DNA of 64,000 bases from Liolophura sinensis. Lineage: Eukaryota; Mollusca; Polyplacophora; Chitonida; Chitonidae. Below are positions 38,721-52,100 of the stretch, one piece after another; position 1 is the stretch's first letter, and the number at the start of each line of letters is the position of its first letter. The notes beneath the pieces are model-generated. The model made no database searches and was not told where the DNA came from. It saw only the letters and a program-made list of their open reading frames with translations. The translations under genes were made by a program, and so were the position numbers. Where the stretch lies: assembly GCF_032854445.1 (NCBI RefSeq), contig NC_088302.1, forward strand, positions 5,141,338 through 5,205,337, read 5' to 3'.

Positions 38721-41240
38721 TGCTTGTAATGGTGAAAAGATTTGTCATTCCCACCTTAAGTTCAGGCACATATATGCCCTACATGTATTTCTTTTCTGTT
38801 GCATATATCTCACTTCAAGGCGGACTCTCTAACATCAGCCTTTCAAACCTTTGCAGATACCTGTTAGCCTATGCATTATGAAGCATTCCAGCTAAATGAT
38901 TACAGGAAAGAGAGAGTTACGCACCATCTATACTGATACTTATTGTTTGAAGCTTGGAATAAATTGAAAATTTTGATTTAAAACAGTTTTGACATTATAG
39001 TCTTTAAAGATCGGAGACTATATAGAAAATTAGCCAGCGTAACTGGCTTAATCTCCAGCAGACTTGCCAAAATTTAGCCAGCTTAAGAAAGAAAGCGACA
39101 TTGTTAGATGGATGAAATTGAAGGAAATGTGGGACATGGACGGTTTGGATGGCGTTGGAGGATTGCATGCCGGGAGATACCGGTACGAAATATGTATTTC
39201 CAAGAAATGTCGGATGGAATATTAATTGGATGCATTACGATGGATGAATGACGTTGGTGACAAATGAGGATGAATATGCCACATGTATGAATCTTTATAA
39301 CATTCATATACCAGCCGTCAACCACAATGAGCGTTTCGGTAAAAATTACAAGACCGATTTGCAAAACAACTTTCAAGACAAACTAAGTAAGTACACAAAG
39401 TAAGATTTTTGGATGGATTCATGCCAAGAGAAGCAGACGACAGTTTTCAATGACAATGGAAAGACGAAAGGAATGTGCTATATGTATGCATGCTTGGGGT
39501 TTAGCGAAGATTTTTTAGTCAAAAGACGACAGGAATGTTCTAGGTGAACGGATTAAATCAGCATATCCAAAAGGTATATCATGCTAGCTCACAGTCGTAC
39601 ATTACAATGTGGATTCGAGTTGTGCTTTGATTGCAAATGTTCATATGTAAACGTACAACATGGCGATCTATTCCAATACGATGAATATACGGGCCTATAC
39701 GATCTCTAGGCCCGGATTGAGTAGATTTAGACAGAGTTATGAAGCAGAGTGCTTGAGATTCTGGACACACCTTCCATACCTTGTAACTGTACTCATTGTA
39801 AAATTAAGAATAATGACTTCTGATATACTTACAATACTAGTTTTTGTTGTAATAACTTGTGACCTTGATTGAAATTGTCAAACAACACACACGATCTCAC
39901 AACACACTATATGCTAGATGCTTCAATATATTGCTTTCCAATCCAATATAATTCAACTTTTCAAAATTGAATCGGTCTTCCTTGTAATGTTGGCGTGAGA
40001 CGAACAGTTGTGGTTTTAGTAAAACTACAAGCCCAGGTAAGATGTACCATCGGTTCTTAAGTGCGACATTGCAGATGTAAGCTTTATTGCTATTAACGTT
40101 ATTAATGACCGAGTGAATATGACTTAACGCCGCTTCGGCAACCTTTTAGCTATATTGTGGCGATATTCACTGAATGAAGTTCTAATAAATCCAGTTTTAG
40201 TGGGATCTAATTAATGCATGTACACATTTCCCGCCTAAACCAAGTCGGTCCATGCGGTGTACTCTTTGTTGTTTTTTTTTTTTCGTAATATGTCAATGTT
40301 TCTGCATTGTTTTGCTCGTAGTGGTAGTTCACTGCTCCTAGCATGACATAATAAAGAATGATGCTAAGAAACCTAACATAACGCCACTGTTGAAGCAGCG
40401 AGAGCTGGATTCGAACTTCCAACCCCGCCAGTCGATGTGCTTACATGCAGCCGAAGTCCTTAAATGCAAAATTCTTACATGCAGTCCAAGTGTGTCATTA
40501 TTTAAATGTTTGGACCAGCGGGGGCCCACAAGTAGGTGTTCAATATGTTAATTTGTTTACATTTTATTGCGTTTATACTAGTTTATACTCGATTAATTAA
40601 ATTCTATGAGCCCCTTCCTCAGAGAGGCAAAATTTGGTTCAGTAAGTCAACCTGTGGAAATATTTTAATGAGAGGTTATACCATGCATGATTGAGGGGAA
40701 TTATACCTGAGATACAACGTTGTGTTGAGTTAAAACACAGACTAACCTGTATAGCACACACCGTTGTTTTCGAGAACAAAATTTCCAAGCGGCATCACAA
40801 AAAATACAACTTTCATTGACCACGAGTACTATTGGGAAATGATGTCCACTGACTGGTTGGGCGCAACAAGAGAATGGGCGGGATGTACTGAAGGATTGAT
40901 CAAATAAGAACGGTCAGAAGAAGTCAAAGGTCAATCAGACTGACTTTTTCTGCCTGGGTGACACTCTGGCGAGTCCACTGACATCATGAAATGAAATATT
41001 TACACAAAGGGGTATAGCTCCGTAAGATAGACCTATTGTCCAATAATGTTGATGGATTCCTACTCTAATCAACAAATTTGACTTAATTTTCGAGATTTTT
41101 CAGCAGTACACTCGACTATGACAATATCCGTCCACCAAGATGACTAAGTGGTATAAACTATTCCCCAGGTTTGCACTAAGTTCAGGATGCCAGAAAAAAG
41201 GAGAGTTGACGACAACTACACAAACAACAATGTTTTTCTA
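38721..41240. other. gene-poor sequence with two SINE remnants
   Basis: Remnants are at 40,108-40,185 (gtgaatatgacttaacgccg, third dispersed family) and 40,390-40,450 in reverse (agagctggattcgaacttcc). No exon is supported. Confidence 0.45.
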
Positions 41241-41250
41241 TATGTATGTA

Positions 41251-41256
41251 TTTATT
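41251..41256 (-). terminator. possible distal polyadenylation signal of SAP30L
   Basis: TTTATT on the plus strand is AATAAA on the minus strand. It is followed on the minus strand by a G/T-rich stretch (plus strand actacacaaacaacaatg), the usual arrangement of a cleavage site. Use of this site would put the 62-bp array in the SAP30L 3' UTR. A nearer ATTAAA lies at 48,659-48,664. Confidence 0.3.
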
Positions 41257-42024
41257 TCCCTTTTCCTTTCTTTTTTATAAAAACCACATTCTTAGGTGGT
41301 TAACAAAATACATTATATCTTCCTACAAAATGCAAAAAAAAAAAAAAAACCAAAACAATAATCCGCACAGCATGCCAAGGGAGATAACCCTTACAATACA
41401 AGCAGTCTGGACAGAAGCTATTGTCTTACATGTCATATCTGACAAAGTCGTAACAATCCTGCATTATTTTAAAACCATCATAACATGTAATAAATACTTC
41501 AACTAGACAATGTTTTTCTCAGTGACAAGTGGCATGCAAAAAGGTTAGAATAATATTAACTTTTATCAAGAATGGATAGTCATTTCACAATTTCACAACT
41601 ATTTTCCGAACTTTTTGTTCTTATCTTCACCAGACACTTGAGTTGCAAAACACCAGTAATGCAATACACCTGAACCACTTCCATCTCAGTTACCTAAAAT
41701 GTTGTAGCCAACAATTAAGTAGCTGCCATTTTACATTTGATTGAATACAAAAATCCAGTTAGATGATTTACCTGAAGGTTTCATGCGACAGGATACCTGG
41801 AGCTCCATGTATATGATAGTTCCAGTGTTTGACCATAAGCCATCATTTTGACAAGCATTGCAAGATACGCATATATCCCTAATTAGTGGATACAGGCTCA
41901 GACCCTTCTACATAGCAAAATATTCACCATACGGAACTGTACTGGCACTGTACCATCAGAAAGGGCATAGCATGGTACCACACAAATTTAAATCTTCGGG
42001 TATATGCACTACAAAGCAGTACTA

Positions 42025-45000
42025 TGTTGCTGCTACATGATACTGTATAGTTCATTAAGACACAGTTCTAAGCAGCTTCTGACCCATGTCACATGGTTGC
42101 TACATGATACTGTACAGTTCATTGAGACACAGTTCTAAGCAGTTTTGGATCCGTGTCATGTGGCTGCTACATGATACTATCAGAAAGGCACAGTCCTATG
42201 CAGCTTCGGATCCGTGTCATGTGGTTGCTACATGATACTGTGTGGTTCATAAAACACAGTCCTACGCAGCTTCAGACCCGTGTCATGTGGCTGCTATATG
42301 ATATTGTATGGTTCGTGAAGACAGTCCTGAGAAGCTTCTGACCGGTGTCATGTGGCCACAGGGTACTGTGTGGTTCACATCCACAGTCCTAAGCAGCTTC
42401 TGACCGGTGTCATGTGGCTACATGGTACTGCATGGTTCACATCCACAGTCCTAAGCAGCTTTTGACCGGTGTCATGTGGCTACACAGTACTGTGTGGTTC
42501 AGATCCACAGTTCTGTGCAGCTTCTGACCAGTGTCAGGTGGCTACACCATTCTGCTTGGTTCACACCCACAGTCCTGTGCAGCTTCTGACTGGTGTCATG
42601 TGGCTACATGGTACTGTGTGGTTCACACCCACAGTCCTGTGCAGCTTCTGACTGGTGTCATGTGGCTACATGGTACTCTGTGGTTTACATCCACAGTCCT
42701 AAGCAGCTTCTGACCGATGTCATGTGGCTACACGGTACTGCGTGGTTCAGATCCAAAGTCCTGAGCAGCTTCTGACCGGTGTCATGTGGCTACACGGTGC
42801 TGCGTGGTTCACATCCACAGTCCTGAGCAGCTTCTGACCGGTGTCATGTGGCTACACGGTACTGGGTGGTTCACATCCACAGTCCTAAGCAGCTTCTGAA
42901 AGGGTGTCATGTGGCTACACGGTACTGCGTGGTTCACATCCACAGTCTTGAGCAGCTTCTGACCTGTGTCATATGGCTACACGATACTGTGTGGTTCACA
43001 TCCACAGTCCTGAGCAGCTTCTGACCGGTGTCATGTGGCTACACGGTACTGTGTGGTTCACATCCACAGTTCTAAGCAGCTTCTGACCGGTGTCATGTGG
43101 CTACATGGTACTGTGTGGTTCACATCCACAGTCCTAAGCAGCTTCTGACCGATGTCATGTGGCTACACGGTACTGCGTGGTTCAGATCCAAAGTCCTGAG
43201 CAGCTTCTGACCAATGTCATGTGGCTACATGGTATTGCGTGGTTCAGATCCAAAGTCCTGAGCAGCTATTGACCGGTGTCATGTGGCTACACGGTGCTGC
43301 GTGGTTCACATCCACAGTCCTAAGCAGCTTCTGACCAGTGTCATGTGGCTCAACAGTGCTGCATGGTTCACATCCACAGTGCAGAGCAGCTTCTGACCAG
43401 TGTCATGTGGCTACACGGTACTGCATGGTTCACATCCACAGTCCTAAGCAGCTTCTGACCGGTGTCATGTGGCTACACGGTACTGGGTGGTTCACATCCA
43501 CAGTCCTAAGCAGCTTCTGACAGGTGTCATGTAGCTATGCGGTAATGTGTGGTTCACATCCACAGTCCAGAGCAGCTTCTGACCGGTGTCATGTGGCTAC
43601 ACGGTACTGGGTGGTTCACATCCACAGTGCTGAGCAGCTTCTAACCGGTGTTATGTGGCTACACAATACTGTGTGGTTCACATCCACAGTTCTAAGCAGC
43701 TTCTGACCGGTGTCATGTGGCTACATGGTACTGTGTGGTTCACATCCACAGTCCTAAGCAGCTTCTGACCGGTGTCATGTGGCTACACGGTACTGGGTGG
43801 TTCACATCCACAGTGCTGAGCAGCTTCTGACCAGTCTCATGTGGCTACATGGTACTGTGTGGTTCACATCCACAGTCCTGTGCAGCTTCTGACCGGTGTC
43901 ATGTGGCTAAATGGTACTGTGTGGTTCACATCCACAGTCCTAAGCAGCATCTGACAGGTGTCATGTGGCTACATGGTACTATGTGGTTCACATCCACAGT
44001 CCTAAGCAGCTTCTGACCGGTGTCATGTGGCTACATGATACTGTGTGGTTCACATCCACAGTCCAGAGCAGCTTCTGACCGGTGTCATGTGGCTACACGG
44101 TACTGGGTGGTTCACATCCACAGTGCTGAGCAGCTTCTAACCGGTGTTATGTGGCTACACAATACTGTGTGGTTCACATCCACAGTTCTAAGCAGCTTCT
44201 GACCGGTGTCATGTGGCTACATGGTACTGTGTGGTTCACATCCACAGTCCTAAGCAGCTTCTGACCGGTGTCATGTGGCTACACGGTACTGGGTGGTTCA
44301 CATCCACAGTGCTGAGCAGCTTCTGACCAGTCTCATGTGGCTACATGGTACTGTGTGGTTCACATCCACAGTCCTGTGCAGCTTCTGACCGGTGTCATGT
44401 GGCTAAATGGTACTGTGTGGTTCACATCCACAGTCCTAAGCAGCATCTGACAGGTGTCATGTGGCTACATGGTACTATGTGGTTCACATCCACAGTCCTA
44501 AGCAGCTTCTGACCGGTGTCATGTGGCTACATGATACTGTGTGGTTCACATCCACAGTTCTAAGCAGCTTCTGACCGGTGTGATGTGCCTACATAGTACT
44601 GTGTGGTTTACATCCACAGTTCTAAGCAGCTTCTGACCGGTGTCATGTGGCTACATGGTACTGCGTGGTTCACATCCACAGTCCTGAGCAGCTTCTGACC
44701 GGTGTCATGTGGCTACATGATACTGTGTGGTTCACATCCACAGTTCTGTGCAGCTTCTGACCTGTGTCATGTGGTTACATGGTACTGTGTGGTTCACATC
44801 CACAGTCCTAAGCAGCTTCTGACCAGTGTCATGTAGCTACATGGTAATGTGTGGTTCACATCCAAAGTCCTGAGCAGCTTCTGACCAATGTCATGTGGCT
44901 ACACGGTGCTGCGTGGTTCACATCCACAGTGCTGAGCAGCATCTGACCGGTGTCATGTGGCTACATGGTAATGTGTGGTTCACATCCACAGTCCTGAGCA

Positions 45001-45835
45001 GCTTCTGACCAGTGTCATGTGGCTACATGGTACTGTGTGGTTCACATCCACAGTTCTGTGCAGCTTCTGACCTGTGTCATGTGGCTACACGGTGCTGCGT
45101 GGTTCACATCCACAGTGCTGAGCAGCATCTGACTGGTGTCATGTGGCTACATGGTAATGTGTGGTTCACATCCACAGTCCTGTGCAGCTTTTGACCGGTG
45201 TCATGTGGCTACACGGTGCTGCGTGGTTCACATCCACAGTTCTGAGCAGCTTTTGACCGGTGTCATGTGGCTACACGGTACTGTGTGGTTCACATCCACA
45301 GTTCTAAGCAGCTTCTGACAGGTGTCATGTGGCTAAATGGTACTGTGTGGTTCACATCCACAGTCCTAAGCAGCATCTGACAGGTGTCATGTGGCTACAT
45401 GGTACTATGTGGTTCACATCCACAGTCCTAAGCAGCTTCTGACCGGTGTCATGTGGCTACATGATACTGTGTGGTTCACATCCACAGTCCAGAGCAGCTT
45501 CTGACCGGTGTCATGTGGCTACACGGTACTGGGTGGTTCACATCCACAGTGCTGAGCAGCTTCTAACCGGTGTTATGTGGCTACACAATACTGTGTGGTT
45601 CACATCCACAGTTCTAAGCAGCTTCTGACCGGTGTCATGTGGCTACATGGTACTGTGTGGTTCACATCCACAGTCCTAAGCAGCTTCTGACCGGTGTCAT
45701 GTGGCTACACGATACTGTGTGGTTCACATCCACAGCTCTAAGCAGCTTCTGACCGGTGTCATGTTGCTACAGGGTACTGCATGGTTCACATCCACAGTGC
45801 AGAGCAGCTTCTGACCGGTGTCTGTGTGGCTGCCA
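42025..45835. repeat. 3.8-kb array of 62-bp units (about 61 copies) with higher-order duplications
   Basis: Unit gtcctaagcagcttctgacc, ggtgtcatgtggctacatgg, tactgtgtggttcacatcca, ca. Edge copies at 42,025-42,350 are diverged (with catgatactgt) and inner copies are nearly identical. A block starting at 43,561 recurs at 44,057 (496 bp, eight units), and its opening recurs at 45,483 (1,426 bp, 23 units). The 60-codon frames in every unit are repeat artefacts. Confidence 0.94.
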
Positions 45836-48545
45836 GTAAATGCAGTGCTGTTGATGAACTGCACTGCAGAGTTCACAATTGCAGGGTACTGAGCAGAAAA
45901 ATGGCACGCAGTACTGAGCAGCTGTAAAAAGTACGGCTCACTTTTTTTTTTTTTCACCTCTCTGAGAAGTACCGTAGTACAGTTTTACTGTGTAGTCAGT
46001 CTGCCTACATGTATTGCCAAACAGAAATCAGCAGCGTGCAGAAACAATATACATGTAAGCCTTTAGGATTAGCAAAACACAAGGAAGCAACACATCACAA
46101 GTCATTATCTCAACCGGCAAGCTTCAGAACATCTTTGTGGGAGGAGCATAGCAGAAGGCACAACCCAACAATACCAGCCCCATGAAAATGCCTAAAGCAA
46201 TACTATAAGCTTCTCATTCTCTGATCACATTAACTTTACCTTAAACCTCAAAATCAGGGTCAAAATGAATACCAGAACAACTTTTGCACCGACCCTCGTC
46301 ATTCCAATTAAATAGGAAATTAAACACTAAACCGTGAGCTGGGATTTTTGAACATTACATTAAAGTTGCAGAATTCATAGGACTTTTGTTCCTCTTTGGC
46401 CAATTTCACACACCATTTCTGACTTCAGTCAAAATGTGAAATCTCGTCTCAATGCTTATTTTTTGTGTGCTGAGAGAAGAAATTTTGACAAATTTAACAT
46501 ATATGAAGTGGCCAAAATGCCAATTTCTAGTGTTTATAAATTCTTGTATTTCAGTTTCTGACTAAAACCACAAATGGCTTAGGGAAATCAACCCATGGTG
46601 TAATGTAACAATGAAGAATTTAAGTTAAACTCATACACTGCAAAAGTATCAGTACGAAGCACTCTGACCAGAATGGTCTGCACATACCTATGTATGCTGT
46701 ACTGCACTATAAACCTTGCATTACTGTAAAACACTAACATGGTAGCATTATGGTATGACAGTCAACAGCAGCTACCACGGGAATCCCAATCAAGTAGCAC
46801 TAGACCCATATTCATCGAACAACTTAAGGCTTAACTTATAAATTACAAGTCTTTAAAAATCCAATTTTGGACCAGGAAACAACTCATGTAGTTACTACAC
46901 TTTTATGCAGTAAGGAATCAGTATAGCAATTTTTTTTACTTTCTAGAGTGAAAAATTTCAGTTGTGGTGGGTTTGAAGTTTTGACTAAAAGTCTATAGAT
47001 GTTTGATAAATAAGGGCCCTGGTGAATATTTCCACAGTACTGTAATGTAGCTGCTGTGTACATGTGCTGGGTTCACAAATTTGAGGGAAAGCACCGCAGT
47101 ATTAGAGACACAGTTCCAAAACTGTCACCAGAAAGGTAAACTAGTCTAACGACAAGTTTTCAATGTAAACTCGTCAGTAATTGAACACTACTGGAGTACA
47201 GTTCAGAACGCAAAATCTGTGTCCATGTCACAATATTACTGACAGTTTCAAAATGTTACCAAAAAGCTGATCTAGACTTTCACTGCGTTTCCCCGTCCTA
47301 ACAGACTTAAATTACAGGAGAAGAAAATTTAAATATCAATCAAATACCACTGAAAATACCACTGACGATCGGAAAACCGGAATGTCGGACGTAAATTCCA
47401 AGTTGACACGAACAAGCTGGTAGTTTTAACGACTCTCACTGGCTGAGAGGCAACATACAATTTCAGGGCTTTAAAGATGGAGGACGCGATAGACTCAGCA
47501 GGCAACACCAGATAGAAAAAAATGTACTCTTTTCAGCCTATAGTGTCATTTTCTAAAGTTTTCTTCCCCTTTAACAAGGAGCCAACTTGAAAAACAATTT
47601 TTGAAAAATGTTAAACAGAAAACTCCAAAGTTCCTAAATAAGTGCACCATACACAAGCACCTGAAACTGCTCAATTCTGTACTAATGACATATTCTTTTC
47701 AGAAGGCATTTGGTTCCAAGCTGAGTAGTGACCTGATCATTCTGGTTATCTTACCATCCCTGTAAGAACCTTTGCCAGTTGAATCATCAGGTTGTTCAGA
47801 GCCCAGGGAAATACATGTACCTTAAATGACCTAAAATTTCACGCACAAAAAGAGCCATTTAAGAGGCACATAGGTATCACAAAATATTCTTTTTGGTGCT
47901 GAAACTTGGAATTTTCCAATAGAATATCACACCAAGTTCCAAGCAAACCTCCAAACACCTTTTTAAAATCAACAGGACTCTCAGAATCAGGAAAAATGGG
48001 CAAGCTTGTCATGGACGAAATTCATGGTCATTTAGGGTAGTACACGAATACTTCTAGCATCACTTGTGCATAACTACCATTGCATCCAAATAACTAGCTG
48101 ATATTAAAAACCCCATCATCCCCCTAAATGGTTAAGTAATCCCCCGTGTGATTTGCCAGAGCCCTGGGGCCACTTGCACACGACTATTGTACACTCCACT
48201 CATCGTAACTGCCATGGAGACATGTTAAAAACATATGTTGCCATGGTAGTTACGGTCAACTATATACAGGCAATAGGTTATGGTCGCAATGTGCAAGAAG
48301 CCCTTGCTCTACGAGTATAAATTTTAACCAATTCCTGAGAAGTGACACTGAGATGTACCTAACAGATCCCCCATTACATATTCTATGTGTACTCCAAGTG
48401 ATTCTTGCTACAGTTACATGTACCATGTATGTTTCAAGAAGTGCTTGTAGAAGTACCTGCAAATAGCCACAGAAAACCACTGGAATTGTTCAACTAATAG
48501 AACAATAGTGACGACAGGTAATACACCATTTAGATTAAAACTAAA
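45836..48545. other. unique sequence downstream of SAP30L, possibly long 3' UTR
   Basis: AT-rich, free of recognised SINEs and of long open frames on both strands. It could be transcribed as SAP30L 3' UTR on the minus strand if the distal polyadenylation signal is used. Nothing else is seen. Confidence 0.35.
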
Positions 48546-48745
48546 AAGGTTTGGCTTGAATATCTGAGGCTGTCCTTTGGATTGGTTTGGTTTGAGTTCA
48601 GCGTCTGGGATTGCCTAAAAGTTTCTTTAGGTGGAATAAAGCTTGGGTTTGGTTTGAGTTTAATCTCTGAGGTTGTCTAACAGTCTCTTCAGGTGGAATA
48701 AAAGTTAGGTTTGGTTTGAATTCAAGGTATGAAGCCGTCCAGATT
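48546..48745 (-). repeat. imperfect tandem repeat, about 70 bp, three copies
   Basis: aggtttggtttgaattcaag-like and ttcaggtggaataaaagtta-like words recur in order three times. It lies 280 bases beyond the SAP30L stop codon, probably within its 3' UTR. Confidence 0.7.
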
Positions 48746-49026
48746 AAGTCCAATGTCTGTGTCTGTCCATAACTTCAGGCAGCATGGCAATCACCTATAG
48801 ATTGGGTTCAGTGTCCAAGACTTTTCCAAGCGCTCGGCAAAGTTCCACAGTTCACAGTTCCTAACACTGCCAGTCATATTTCTGCAGCTAACCCACAGAT
48901 TTAAGAGAAGTGCCCCATGTTGCATCAGCTCACACCATCCTGGAGCACTTCATATCCTCCCACGCTGGGATACAATATACACATATGTCTCAATAGTTAT
49001 TAAAAACTCTGCTGATTCCCTTTCAT

Positions 49027-49152
49027 CTAACTTGGCAAGGTTTCAATGTGCTTCTGGTCAAATTTGCTCTTGTAGTTTTTGGCCATGTAAATAAAAAATG
49101 TCAATGCTTCTTTTTCAATGACTGGAATTGTCTTGAAGTGCCTTGCAACCAA
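49027..49152 (-). CDS. SAP30L: SAP30L exon 4: end of Sin3-interaction domain and stop
   Basis: Forty-one codons plus [23 protein letters not shown], then [20 protein letters not shown] and S. It corresponds to the final helices of the SAP30 C-terminal domain, with a slightly different tail from vertebrates. Confidence 0.92.
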   Translation of the reverse strand: MVARHFKTIPVIEKEALTFFIYMAKNYKSKFDQKHIETLPS

Positions 49153-52100
49153 CTGAAAGAAAAAGAAATAAATCAATTATACTTATTTATTTATTTACTT
49201 GATTGGCATTTTAAACCATACTCAAGAATATTTCATTTATATGACAGCAGGCCAGCATTATGGTGGAAGACCTTCCCATGTACGGCAGGGGAGTAAACCA
49301 GAATGAACTGGACTTGAACAAGTTCCTGTTTCATTGTACATCGCTGGCACACGTACCACCGCAGCCATGGAGGCCCCAAAATAAATTGTGGTACATTTGG
49401 CAGACTGCATGTAGCAGATGATAACCCAGACTCACCCAAACTTTGGTCAGCACTAAGGTGGGACCTTGCTACTATAATTCATTAGCCTATTTACATACTA
49501 AAGGTTTGTCTTAAAATTGAAGAAACATAATAATTTTCTGTTTTCTTAATTTTGTTCTCCTGCTTTCATTGAATAGTCAAAGCCATAATAGAAACCAAAA
49601 TTGCCAGCACTTTGAGTTATACTGAATTTGGAATGTTTGAATCATTTTTTGTGCAATGAACAGTCCTCAGATGTACATATTTTGGAACAAAAAGGTGAAT
49701 ACTGTTGTTTAGTACAGTTTGACTACATGAATATCAACAGCCTTATGTATAAAGACAGAGGTAGAACACATCCACACATCAAGTTTGTACAGTCCCCTTG
49801 ATCAAAGTTACTCACATCTGCCAGCTGAGCCTTGTTCATGCCTGGCTTTGTTGGCAGTTTGTAATGACGTTTGTATCGCCTCAACGAGTTCACAGGCATT
49901 TGGAAAAAGTCAATCTGGAAAAAAATAGAACAAAAAGACATTGAAAGGCCAGTAGACACACAGATACATAATCCATACATGTACGTTAACTCTTCATGAT
50001 ATGTAGTCGCTAAATTTTTTATTTAAATTCTGAAAATTCATCAAGCAGGACCTATAAGCTGTTTTGTAGATAATTAACCCCTGGAATGAATGAATGAATG
50101 CTTGGGGGTTAATGTCGTACTCAACAATTTTTCAGTCATATTATGACGAGGAGTCATTAGGTGGACAAGTCCATGCCGCCATGGTGCTGATGCCACTGAA
50201 ATCATGCCGAAGATATCAGACATGACACCCCACCTAGCCACATTATACTGAAACCTGGAAACCAGTCCTGTTTGCTTGCTCTAACCTTTCAGTGCTGAGC
50301 CCCAAGGGAGACAAGCACATGTACCATTTTTAAAGTCTTCGATATGACTCGACCAGGGTTACTAACCTCTGGAACGTCATCGTCAGCATCTGGAGAGTTT
50401 CTGTCGTCCTCGCTGTCTTTTCGTTTTCTCTTCCTCACACTCTGAATGACGGTCTTATGATGATCACAAATATAGATGTGTGCTACCTGAGAGGAGGCAA
50501 AGGCAAAAATCACTACATGTTGTAATGGGAGGTAACTCTGCTTATTTATCTCCCTTGAATCACAGAGATATTCAGTGGTAATAGCTCTCCAACTACAATC
50601 TGAACAACATTAAACCCTATAGGAAACACCATCATGTAATTTCATTTTCTGATCTTATATACACCAATCAAGAAAGCTAAATCCAGTGTCTAGTGTTAAA
50701 TGACATATTTATATGTGATGATTCTAGCATCATGGAAGTGCAAGTTTCATGGTCAACTAAAAAACTTTTTTTTTACATGATGGCTCATGCTGATCATATA
50801 ACTGCAAATTTGCCACCGACATTCACATACTACATGACTTACTTTGAACACAGGATCTTTTTATCGTACGTGCAAGTACAAAAAACAAGGATACCCTAAA
50901 CCCCATTGGCTGAACTGTATGATGACATCAAGTTGTTTTGTTAGTGTTTTGTTTTTGGTACAAAATGTTATAAAAGTATTCATTGCAGCTCAATAGATTG
51001 TTACCAAAAATTTTCTAATGCTGTCTCTATACTTTTAAAGTAAACTTTGGGGAAAGTGATATACTGTAAGTGAACCAGATATGTGGCAGGGGGTGTTTAA
51101 AAAGTCATTTTGTTTGTGTAGATTTTTCAAGTTGCAACGGTCCTATCCCATATGTTAAAAGGAGAAAAAAAAAAAAGTCCAAATATGCCATATGTGCACG
51201 TGGAGACAACTTCCCTACTCACCCATTTCACACCATATAGGCACGTGGAGACAACTTCCCTACTCATCCATTTCACACCATATAGGCACGTGGAGACAAC
51301 TTCCCTACTCACCCATTTCACACCATATAGGCACGTGGAGACAACTTCCCTACTCACCCATTTCACACCATATAGGCACGTGGAGACAACTTCCCTACTC
51401 ATCCATTTCACACCATATAGGCACGTGGAGACAACTTCCCTACTCACCCATTTCACACCATATAGGCACGTGGAGACAACTTCCCTACTCATCCATTTCA
51501 CACCATATAGGCACGTGGAGACAACTTCCCTACTCACCCATTTCACACCATATAGGCACATGGAGACAACTTCCCTACTCACCCATTTCACACCATATAG
51601 GCACGTGGAGACAACTTCCCTACTCACCCATTTCACACCATATAGGCACGTGGAGACAACTTCCCTACTCATCCATTTCACACCATATAGGCACGTGGAG
51701 ACAACTTCCCTACTCACCCATTTCACACCATATAGGCACGTGGAGACAACTTCCCTACTCATCCATTTCACACCATATAGGCACGTGGAGACAACTTCCC
51801 TACTCACCCATTTCACACCATATAGGCACGTGGAGACAACTTCCCTACTCACCCATTTCACACCATATAGGCACGTGGAGACAACTTCCCTACTCATCCA
51901 TTTCACACCATATAGGCACGTGGAGACAACTTCCCTACTCACCCATTTCACACCATATAGGCACATGGAGACAACTTCCCTACTCACCCATTTCACACCA
52001 TATAGGCACGTGGAGACAACTTCCCTACTCATCCATTTCACACCATATAGGCACGTGGACACAACTTCCCTACTCACCCATTTCACAATGTCAAAAATTA

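Noticed and set aside
42025..45835. Regular short repeats with about 60-bp spacing, CRISPR-like at first sight
   Set aside because: The whole 62-bp unit is conserved, with no unique spacers between constant repeats, and the context is eukaryotic. It is a minisatellite. The same argument excludes all the other arrays.
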